DNA of 17,153 nt from Actinomycetales bacterium (GTDB lineage: Bacteria > Actinomycetota > Actinomycetes > Mycobacteriales > Mycobacteriaceae): positions 1-17,153 of the forward strand of contig DUOR01000138.1 in assembly GCA_012838715.1 (NCBI GenBank), in the 5' to 3' direction. The position numbers and the translations under genes are program-made. The notes under the pieces were generated by a model, which had not been told where the DNA came from, did no database searches, and saw only the letters and a list, made by a program, of their open reading frames with translations. Shown here one piece after another: positions 12,188 through 17,153 of this stretch. Each line of letters opens with the position of its first letter. The stretch's first letter is position 1.

Positions 12188-13713
12188 TCGGTGGCCTTGC
12201 CTTCCTCGTCATCCTTCGGCTGGGTGGCCGCGCCGGCGGCCCCTTCGGCTCCGTTCGCGGCCTCCGCCGCCTCCGCCGCCGGGGTGCCCGGACGCTTCCG
12301 CTGGACCCACCCCTCGATGTTCCGCTGCCGGCCACCGCTGACCGCCAACGCCCCGGGGGGAACGTCGTCCTTGATTACAGTACCCGCACCGGAATAGGCG
12401 CCGTCACCGACGGTCACCGGCGCGATGAACATGGTGTCCGAGCCGGTGCGGACGTGGGAACCGATTGTGGTGCGGTGCTTTTCGACGCCGTCGTAGTTCA
12501 CGAACACCGACGAGGCGCCGATGTTGGAGTGCTCGCCGATTTCGGCGTCGCCGACGTAGGTGAGGTGGGGGACCTTGGAACCGCGGCCGATGACGGCCTT
12601 CTTGGTCTCCACGAAGCCGCCGAGCTTGCCTTCCTCGCCCAGTTCGGTGCCGGGGCGCAGGTAGGTGAAGGGGCCGACGTCGGCGCGCGGGCCGATGACG
12701 GATTCGGTGGCGTGGGCGCGGACGACGCTGGCCCCTTCGCCGACGGTGACGTCGGTCAGGGTGGTGTCGGGGCCGATGGTGGCGCCGTCGCCGATGACGG
12801 TGGCGCCGAGGAGCTGGGTGCCCGGCAGGATGGTCACGTCGCGGCCGATGCGCACGTCGACGTCGATCCAGGTGGTGGCGGGGTCGACGATGGTGGCGCC
12901 GCCGCGCATGGCCTTCTCGTTCATGCGGCGGTTCAGTTCGGCGCCGAGGGTGGCCAGCTGCACGCGGTCGTTGACGCCGGCGACGACCATGGCGTCGTCG
13001 AGGCGGTGGCCGCGGACGGAGCGGTCGGCTTCGCGGGCGATGCCGATGACGTCGGTCAGGTACAGCTCGCCCTGCGCGTTGTCGGTGTTCAGTTGGGTCA
13101 GCGCGTGGCGGAGGGTGGCGGCGTCGAAGGCGTAGACGCCGGAGTTGACCTCGGTGACCTTGCGCTCTTCGTCGGTGGCGTCCTTCTCCTCGACGATGCG
13201 CAGCACCTCGCCGTCGGAGTTGCGGATGATGCGGCCGTAACCGTGGGGGTTGTCGGCGGTGGAGGTCAGCACGGTCACCGCGGCGCGGGGCTTGCGGTTG
13301 TGCTCCTCGAGCAGCGCGGCGAGGGTGTCGGCGTCGAGCAGCGGCACGTCGGAGGTGGTCACCAGGACGGTGCCCTCGAACTCCTGCAGCGTGACGTCGT
13401 CGAGGGCGCACTGCACGGCGTGGCCGGTGCCGTTCTGCTCCTCCTGGTGGGCGATGCCCACGCCGTGGGGGAGGGAGCCTTCGACCTGGTCGCCGACCCA
13501 TTCGGCGATGGCGCGGGTGACCTTGTCGCGCTGGTGGCCGACGACTGCGACGATTTCCTGCGGGTCGACGCCGTGGGCGGCGTACAGGGCGTGTTCCAGC
13601 ATCGTGCGCCCGCCGATGCCGTGCAGCATCTTGGGGGTGTCCGACTTCATGCGGGTGCCCTGGCCTGCGGCCAGGATGACGACGGCGGTGGGCGTGCCGG
13701 TGCCGTTGCTCAT
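12184..13713 (-). CDS. glmU: Bifunctional GlmU: GlcN-1-P acetyltransferase / GlcNAc-1-P uridylyltransferase
   Basis: The 509-residue cytosolic enzyme makes UDP-GlcNAc, the precursor of peptidoglycan. The N-terminal nucleotidyltransferase domain (about 8-240) shows [20 protein letters not shown] (11-30), the QNGTGHA loop (93-99), SDVPLLD (121-127) and EVNSGVY (188-194). The C-terminal left-handed beta-helix carries hexapeptide repeats and the acetyltransferase site region around GGFVETKKA and [19 protein letters not shown], ending [26 protein letters not shown]. An Ala/Glu/Gly tail of about 40 residues follows, as in many actinobacteria. The frame extends to 14367, but ATG 13713 has GAGGAG upstream and the canonical N-terminus. 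It overlaps prs by 4 nt and lies 71 nt after the MFS gene. Confidence 0.96.
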   Translation of the reverse strand: MSNGTGTPTAVVILAAGQGTRMKSDTPKMLHGIGGRTMLEHALYAAHGVDPQEIVAVVGHQRDKVTRAIAEWVGDQVEGSLPHGVGIAHQEEQNGTGHAVQCALDDVTLQEFEGTVLVTTSDVPLLDADTLAALLEEHNRKPRAAVTVLTSTADNPHGYGRIIRNSDGEVLRIVEEKDATDEERKVTEVNSGVYAFDAATLRHALTQLNTDNAQGELYLTDVIGIAREADRSVRGHRLDDAMVVAGVNDRVQLATLGAELNRRMNEKAMRGGATIVDPATTWIDVDVRIGRDVTILPGTQLLGATVIGDGATIGPDTTLTDVTVGEGASVVRAHATESVIGPRADVGPFTYLRPGTELGEEGKLGGFVETKKAVIGRGSKVPHLTYVGDAEIGEHSNIGASSVFVNYDGVEKHRTTIGSHVRTGSDTMFIAPVTVGDGAYSGAGTVIKDDVPPGALAVSGGRQRNIEGWVQRKRPGTPAAEAAEAANGAEGAAGAATQPKDDEEGKATE

Positions 13714-13744
13714 GTGCGTCTCCTCGTGCGGTTCGTCGTGGGAT

Positions 13745-13771
13745 CCTCCGCCAAACCCTACCCGGCGGAGG
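13745..13771 (-). terminator. Possible weak hairpin between the MFS gene and glmU
   Basis: CCTCCGCC (13745-13752) pairs with GGCGGAGG (13764-13771) around an 11-nt loop. No T-run follows on the minus strand, so it could be an attenuating structure in the glmU leader rather than a terminator. Confidence 0.3.
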
Positions 13772-13784
13772 GGGCGGTCACGGG

Positions 13785-15065
13785 TTACGCCTTGGCGGAC
13801 ACGTCCGGCAGGGCGCGGGCCATGCCGACGCCGATGAGGCCGAGCACGGCGAAGAAGCCGAGCGCCCACATGGTGCCCAGCATGGCGAGGCCGCCGGAGA
13901 TGGCGCCGGTGGCCAGCAGGATGACGCCCATCGCGGAGTTCGCCACGGCGACGTAGGTGGTGCGTTGGTCGCCTTCCGCCATGTCCACGACATAGGTTTT
14001 GCGGGCGACGCGGACGCCGGTGTGGGTCAGGGTGATCAGGAAGTACGCCACCGGCAGTGCCCACGTGGACCAGCTTTCCGCCAAGGTCACCTGCGCCATC
14101 ACCGCCAGCAGGATGAGGCTCGCGATGCCCGCGCCCCACGTCATCGTGCTTTTCGACGACTTGTCGCTCAGGCGCCCGGACACCTGCCCGCCCAGGATGG
14201 CGGCCGCGCCGGAGGCGATGAGGAAGGGGCCCAGGCCGGACAGTTCCCCGTCGCCGCGTTCGGCGGACAGGGACACGAAGAACGCCGGCGCGAGGGCCGA
14301 CACCAGCAGCAGGGAGCGGACGACGACGAAGTTGCGGAAGGGGGCGTCGTCGGAAAGCAACTCCCACGATTCACGCACCCACGACCCGGCGGATTCCTCC
14401 GAGGTCTCGCCGACGGGCTCGGTGACGCGGTGGAAGATGACCGCGCCGACGAACCAGGTGACGGCGGAGATGGCGATCATCCACGTCAGGACGGCGGTGG
14501 GCAGATCGTCGCCGCCGAACCAGCGGATGCCCAGGCCCAGCGTGATGGCGACGATGCCCGACAGGACCGTGGCCAGGCCGGTGATCTGGCCGCGCTGGCC
14601 CTTCGGGATGGTGCGGCCCTGCACGTCCTTCGAACCGATGGAGCACAGCGACCGGCCCAGCGCGAAAACGGCCAGAGCGGCGAGGACGACGACGGCGGCG
14701 GCCGTGCCGTCGAGGGCCGCCGCGGCCAGCGCCATCACCAGCGCCATCACGCCCTGCGTGATGGAACCCGCCACCCACACCGACTTCCGGTGCGCGCGCC
14801 GCTTCACCCACGGGGTCAGCGCGGCCTGCGGCAACATCGACAGCGACTCGCGGATGGGCACCAGCAACGCGATGGCCAGGCCCGGCGCGCCCTGCGCGGT
14901 CAACAGCCACGGCAACACAGTCTTCGGGTTGATGACCTGGTCGCCGGCGTTCTGCAGGCCATTGGCCGCGATGAACTTCATGCCGTTCGCGGGCACGTCG
15001 CGGGCGACGTCGTCCGGCATGTCCGACGTGTCCGCCGGGGAGACCAACTTTTCGTAGAGCGCCAT
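13785..15065 (-). CDS. Major facilitator superfamily transporter
   Basis: This 426-residue integral membrane protein has about 11-12 hydrophobic segments. Clear ones lie near [139 protein letters not shown] and [19 protein letters not shown]. The short basic loops [12 protein letters not shown] and [15 protein letters not shown] are MFS-like positions. The N-terminus has a long cytosolic lead ([28 protein letters not shown]). The substrate cannot be read from sequence; the nearness to glmU is only suggestive. Start 15065 is supported by TAACCT 6 nt upstream, a leaderless layout, and by the lack of a ribosome binding site. It is the first gene of the minus-strand series ending with prs. Confidence 0.82.
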   Translation of the reverse strand: MALYEKLVSPADTSDMPDDVARDVPANGMKFIAANGLQNAGDQVINPKTVLPWLLTAQGAPGLAIALLVPIRESLSMLPQAALTPWVKRRAHRKSVWVAGSITQGVMALVMALAAAALDGTAAAVVVLAALAVFALGRSLCSIGSKDVQGRTIPKGQRGQITGLATVLSGIVAITLGLGIRWFGGDDLPTAVLTWMIAISAVTWFVGAVIFHRVTEPVGETSEESAGSWVRESWELLSDDAPFRNFVVVRSLLLVSALAPAFFVSLSAERGDGELSGLGPFLIASGAAAILGGQVSGRLSDKSSKSTMTWGAGIASLILLAVMAQVTLAESWSTWALPVAYFLITLTHTGVRVARKTYVVDMAEGDQRTTYVAVANSAMGVILLATGAISGGLAMLGTMWALGFFAVLGLIGVGMARALPDVSAKA

Positions 15066-15067
15066 GA

Positions 15068-15295
15068 CTGCAGGTTATCGGCGCGCACCCGGCGACTTCG
15101 ACCAAGCGTTCCCTAAGTGCGGCCAAGGTTCAGGAAGCGAGCGGTTCAACCGGTGCAGACGGCAGTTTCCGGAAGCCCAACTATGACTGCACCGTGACCA
15201 AGACCGGTACACTTGGTGGTACCGAGATTCGGGTCATATACACCGTCATAGATGGCGTGATTCTGGAGTGTTACGCGTATCCGGTCAGGAAGTGA
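15068..15295 (+). pseudogene. 5'-truncated reading frame, probable gene relic
   Basis: This frame is open for 75 codons between stops but has no ATG and no early GTG or TTG start. From about 15119 the translation looks like real protein: KVQEASGSTGADGSF, RKPNYDCTVTKTGTLGGTEI, then RVIYTVIDGVILECYAYPVRK and stop. It has alternating beta-strand character, two Cys residues and mixed codon use. Base composition is visibly less GC-rich than the neighbours. It resembles the C-terminal end of a small secreted or lipoprotein-type beta domain (inference, no family recognised). It starts right at the divergent MFS start. Five nt after its stop another small ORF begins. Confidence 0.45.
15072..15077 (-). 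promoter_or_regulatory. Putative -10 box of the MFS gene (leaderless layout)
   Basis: On the minus strand TAACCT ends 6 nt before the ATG at 15065, so the start of transcription would fall on the start codon. No clear -35 box. Confidence 0.45.
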
Positions 15296-15300
15296 CGAGG

Positions 15301-15402
15301 ATGACGGCACAGAAATTCGACGATGCACAATCGCTCATCTCTTACGTACTGGACAACGGGCCCAAACCGGATGATGATGCCGCGGCGGTCGTGACTAGCT
15401 AA
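15301..15402 (+). CDS. Small ORF of 33 codons after the relic
   Basis: ATG 15301 opens a 33-residue frame, MTAQKFDDAQSLISYVLDNG then PKPDDDAAAVVTS, ending at TAA. AGGAAG lies 8 nt upstream of the ATG at 15287-15292, overlapping the end of the preceding relic frame, an arrangement typical of a second cistron. A hairpin terminator begins 11 nt after the stop. No family is recognised. It may be an intact small gene or the surviving start of a larger one. Confidence 0.4.
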   Translation: MTAQKFDDAQSLISYVLDNGPKPDDDAAAVVTS

Positions 15403-15412
15403 ACCCACTCCC

Positions 15413-15449
15413 AGCCCGGCCCGCCCCGCTACAAGGCGCGCCGGGCTTT
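15413..15449 (+). terminator. Hairpin terminator after the small ORF
   Basis: AGCCCGGC (15413-15420) pairs with GCCGGGCT (15440-15447) over a 19-nt loop, and the run continues TTTGTC. It would end transcription of the relic and small ORF. Confidence 0.6.
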
Positions 15450-15454
15450 GTCAT

Positions 15455-15539
15455 GGAGGGTCCCGCCCATCGTGGGCAACTGGTCCCGAAAACCGGGATG
15501 GGACGTCACCGCGTCGGGGTTCGATTCCTCGGCCTTCCG
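15455..15539 (+). pseudogene. tRNA-Ser(CGA)-like sequence, probably degenerate
   Basis: A class II tRNA outline can be drawn over 85 nt. The acceptor is GGAGGGT (15455-15461) with GCCTTCC (15532-15538), two wobble pairs. The anticodon stem is CTGGT/ACCGG (15480-15484, 15492-15496) with loop CCCGAAA and anticodon CGA (15487-15489). The variable segment is 18 nt, and the T arm is CGGGG-TTCGATT-CCTCG (15515-15531). Against function, position 33 is C instead of the near-invariant U, position 8 is not U, and the D region folds as GCCCA-TCG-TGGGC rather than a normal D arm. A T-tailed terminator follows directly, as expected for a tRNA unit. I read it as a decayed tRNA-Ser. Confidence 0.4.
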
Positions 15540-15541
15540 CG

Positions 15542-15572
15542 AACCCCGCACCCAGGTTGGTGGCGGGGTTTT
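15542..15572 (+). terminator. Rho-independent terminator after the tRNA-Ser-like sequence
   Basis: AACCCCGC (15542-15549) pairs with GCGGGGTT (15563-15570), with ACC/GGT extending the stem across a bulge. The stem runs straight into TTTTGTC (T-run 15569-15572). Confidence 0.72.
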
Positions 15573-15663
15573 GTCATATCCACAACGCCGGCGGCACCGA
15601 GGAGGAGATGACGGCCTCGGCCGCGGCGAACCAGAAAATCCCCACTGGTCTGCATTAAAGCAG

Positions 15664-15697
15664 GCTGGCGGGGGTGAGCTGCTTGCTCCCCCGCCAG
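15664..15697 (-). terminator. Hairpin overlapping the 3' end of tRNA-Gln
   Basis: CTGGCGGGGG (15664-15673) and CCCCCGCCAG (15688-15697) are perfect 10-bp inverted arms. The second arm is the complement of the tRNA 3' T-arm and acceptor strand. In the minus-strand transcript the stem ends in CCTGCTTTAATG, a modest T-run. It would terminate the tRNA transcript while competing with the acceptor stem. Confidence 0.5.
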
Positions 15698-15756
15698 GAC
15701 TCGAACCTGAAATGCCTGAACCAAAATCAGGAGTGTTGCCATTACACCACGGGGGA
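15686..15756 (-). tRNA. tRNA-Gln (anticodon UUG)
   Basis: On the minus strand the cloverleaf is complete over 71 nt. The acceptor stem is TCCCCCG/CGGGGGA with discriminator G, and the D region is TGGTGTAATGGCAACA. The anticodon arm is CCTGA-TTTTGGT-TCAGG with anticodon TTG, and the T loop is TTCGAGT. CCA is not encoded. It is intact, unlike the Ser-like sequence nearby. A possible promoter lies about 70 nt upstream. Confidence 0.95.
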
Positions 15757-15824
15757 TCGGCGCTTCCGCACCGAAAAAACCGCGCAACCCGGGGTGCTTC
15801 CCGGGGCCGTGCGGCCACGCGTAA

Positions 15825-15854
15825 ACGATACCAATACCCGTGGGCGCACTGACC
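15825..15854 (-). promoter_or_regulatory. Possible tRNA-Gln promoter
   Basis: On the minus strand GGTCAG (15854-15849) and TATCGT (15830-15825) are 18 bp apart. Transcription would start near 15818, about 60 nt before the mature tRNA. The surrounding A+T-richer stretch 15820-15838 is unusual in this gap. A 16-bp direct repeat CCCGCGCCCGCCGGGC lies upstream at 15853-15868 and 15911-15926. Confidence 0.35.
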
Positions 15855-15988
15855 CGCGCCCGCCGGGCACGTGGGCGCGCGCCCGCCGTTGCCAAGGCGG
15901 CCCCGTATGTCCCGCGCCCGCCGGGCCGCACAATCGTCGCCCGACCCGTCCCGGTTGGCCAAGCGACTCACTCCGGAACGGCAACCGA

Positions 15989-15994
15989 TAGGCT
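15989..15994 (+). promoter_or_regulatory. Putative -10 box of the TetR gene (leaderless layout)
   Basis: TAGGCT matches TANNNT and ends 7 nt before the ATG at 16002. No ribosome binding site is present in that gap, so translation from a leaderless mRNA is likely. Confidence 0.45.
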
Positions 15995-16001
15995 CGGACG
16001 C

Positions 16002-16775
16002 ATGAGTACCCCGGGAAACGCCGTTCGTCGGCGAATGAGCGGGCCCGAACGGCGCAGGCAGCTTCTCGACGTGGGCCGGGCGACATTCGCCGAGCGTGGC
16101 CTCGACGGCACGTCGATGGAGGAGATCGCGTCGCGGGCGGGCGTGTCCAAGCCGGTCGTCTACGAGCACTTCGGCACGAAGGACGGCCTGTACCGCCTGG
16201 TGGTCGAGGAGGAGATGGCGCGGCTCGAGCAGGTCATCGCCGAGTCGATTTCGAAGGGCCGGTCCCGGGTGCGCATCGAGCGCGCGGTGATTGGCCTGCT
16301 CACCTACGTGGAGGAGCACACCGACGGGTTCACCATCCTGGCGCGCGACCCGGGGTCGAACACCGGCTTCGCGACGCTGCTGGGTTACGCCACCGGCCGC
16401 GTCTCCCACATCCTGGGCGCCGCGTTCTCCCGGGCGGGCCTCGACGAGTCGCCGGCGGTCCTCTACTCGCATGCGCTGGTCGGCATGGTGTCGCAGACGG
16501 CCCAGTGGTGGCTCGACGAGCGCACCAGCCAGGGCCTGGACAAGGAGACGGTGGCGGCGCACATCGTGAACCTGTGCTGGAACGGGCTGGCGAACATGGA
16601 GTCCCGTCCGATCCTGCGGGGCGACGTCGACGGCCCCGAAGCCGATGAGGGCATCATCATCGGCGCGGGCGCCGGTGCCGACCCGGCCGACCGCGCCCGC
16701 GAACCCAAGCGCAACCCCGACGGAATCACCCCCGTCGGCGGCAACACCGAGAACACCCCGGAGGACGATCGTTGA
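16002..16775 (+). CDS. TetR-family transcriptional regulator
   Basis: This 257-residue protein is a TetR/AcrR-type DNA-binding repressor. The N-terminal helix-turn-helix reads RRRQLLDVGRATFAERGLDG followed by TSMEEIASRAGVSKPVVYEHF (38-58) and GTKDGLYRLVVEEEM. The all-helical ligand/dimerisation domain extends to about residue 205. The last 45 residues (DVDGPEADEGIIIGAGAGADPADRAREPKRNPDG onward) look disordered. In-frame upstream ATG 15840 adds 54 Arg/Pro-rich residues with no homology appearance; 16002 has a TAGGCT box at leaderless distance. Its TGA overlaps the mfd ATG by one base (TGATG), so both are translated from one message. Ligand and target genes are unknown. It probably regulates itself, and possibly mfd through co-transcription. 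Confidence 0.88.
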   Translation: MSTPGNAVRRRMSGPERRRQLLDVGRATFAERGLDGTSMEEIASRAGVSKPVVYEHFGTKDGLYRLVVEEEMARLEQVIAESISKGRSRVRIERAVIGLLTYVEEHTDGFTILARDPGSNTGFATLLGYATGRVSHILGAAFSRAGLDESPAVLYSHALVGMVSQTAQWWLDERTSQGLDKETVAAHIVNLCWNGLANMESRPILRGDVDGPEADEGIIIGAGAGADPADRAREPKRNPDGITPVGGNTENTPEDDR

Positions 16776-17153
16776 TGGCGGCCAGCCCGCGCACGGCCAA
16801 CAAGAAGAAGAACAAGTCCGGCGCGAAGGTCGTCGCCCCCTTGTCGGGCCTGGCGCAGGTCGTCGCCGAGGAGCCGCAGCTGCGTGGCGTCGTCAAGCAT
16901 CTCGGTGACGCGGAGCTGCACCTGACCGGCCTGGATCGGGTGCGCCCGCACCTCATCGCGGCGATGGCGGCGAAGACGCCGGTGCTGGCGGTGACCGCCA
17001 CCGGCCGCGAGGCCGAGGATCTGACGGCGGAGTTGCGCGCCATGCTCGGCGACGGCGTCGCCATGTTCCCGTCCTGGGAGACGCTGCCGCACGAGCGCCT
17101 GTCGCCGGCGGTGGACACCGTGGCCACGCGCCGCGCGGTGCTGGCCGCCGTGC
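16775..17153 (+). CDS. mfd: Transcription-repair coupling factor Mfd, N-terminal fragment at the window edge
   Basis: Only the first 126 codons are present; the frame is still open at the last base. Full Mfd is about 1,150-1,250 residues and removes RNA polymerase stalled at DNA damage while recruiting UvrA. The visible part is the UvrB-homology N-terminal domain. It begins with a basic lead, MAASPRTANKKKNKSGAK, then LSGLAQVVAEEPQLRGVVKHL, TPVLAVTATGREAEDLTAEL and the diagnostic MFPSWETLPHERLSPAVDTV. The start ATG at 16775 overlaps the tetR stop, with GGAGGA 8 nt upstream inside tetR. It is therefore coupled to the regulator gene. Confidence 0.88.
   Translation, partial: MAASPRTANKKKNKSGAKVVAPLSGLAQVVAEEPQLRGVVKHLGDAELHLTGLDRVRPHLIAAMAAKTPVLAVTATGREAEDLTAELRAMLGDGVAMFPSWETLPHERLSPAVDTVATRRAVLAAV

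Noticed and set aside
10001..12397. A 798-codon open frame on the plus strand opposite prs and rplY
   Set aside because: It lies antisense to rplY, the GNAT-like gene and prs. Its Val/Asp/Gly/His-rich translation is the usual shadow of high-GC codon usage, with no motifs.
15064..15186. 40-codon plus-strand ORF beginning [16 protein letters not shown]
   Set aside because: Its ATG sits within the complementary MFS start codon with no ribosome binding site, and the neighbouring frame is more protein-like.
15455..15539. Selenocysteine tRNA
   Set aside because: The 3' end CCTTCCGC resembles selC, but there is no UCA anticodon, no 8-bp acceptor and no long D stem.
15608..15658. ATG-initiated 16-codon frame MTASAAANQKIPTGLH
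   Set aside because: Too short and without context. It may be the end of an older gene, since the frame is open back to about 15584, but this cannot be shown.
1..17153. CRISPR array, insertion sequence, toxin-antitoxin or phage-defence cassette
   Set aside because: No regularly spaced repeats with unique spacers, no transposase or integrase motifs, and no recognisable defence proteins in any credible frame.

Overview
The window is high-GC actinobacterial DNA, most likely from Corynebacterium or a close relative. The basis is the very GC-rich codon use, a gapB/gapX-type GAPDH with a long N-terminal extension, a Ctc-type L25 with an acidic tail, several TANNNT boxes placed 6-8 nt before a start codon (leaderless-promoter layout), and the gene set mfd, tetR, tRNA-Gln, glmU, prs, rplY, pth, gap, which I recall as similar in corynebacteria. 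No database was searched.

Layout. 1-2974: ald (acetaldehyde dehydrogenase, minus) is divergent from a nucleosidase/phosphorylase-like gene and a small membrane-protein gene (plus). The ald promoter region carries eight consecutive 11-bp repeats. 2971-5380: prfC (release factor 3) and an unknown gene, both minus. 5591-7786: a cupin gene and gapB/gapX, both plus, followed by two hairpin terminators and a G-rich repeat. 8018-15065: a minus-strand series of MFS transporter, glmU, prs, a short GNAT-like gene, rplY, pth and an aspartate/tryptophan-repeat protein. It covers UDP-GlcNAc and PRPP synthesis and translation maintenance. glmU and prs overlap by 4 nt; most other members are separated by hairpins. 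15068-15760: a less GC-rich patch with a 5'-truncated reading frame, a 33-codon ORF, a degenerate tRNA-Ser-like sequence flanked by two terminators, and an intact tRNA-Gln(UUG). 16002-17153: a TetR-family regulator overlapping by 1 nt the start of mfd, which runs off the window.

Most genes are core housekeeping. The unusual content is in the spaces between them: the helically phased repeat array at the ald promoter, the acidic repeat protein with a potentially structured leader and an upstream interrupted palindrome, a roughly 148-bp inverted duplication plus 15-bp tandem repeats between pth and rplY, and the gene relics beside the tRNA. I found no CRISPR array, intact insertion sequence, phage gene set or recognisable defence system.
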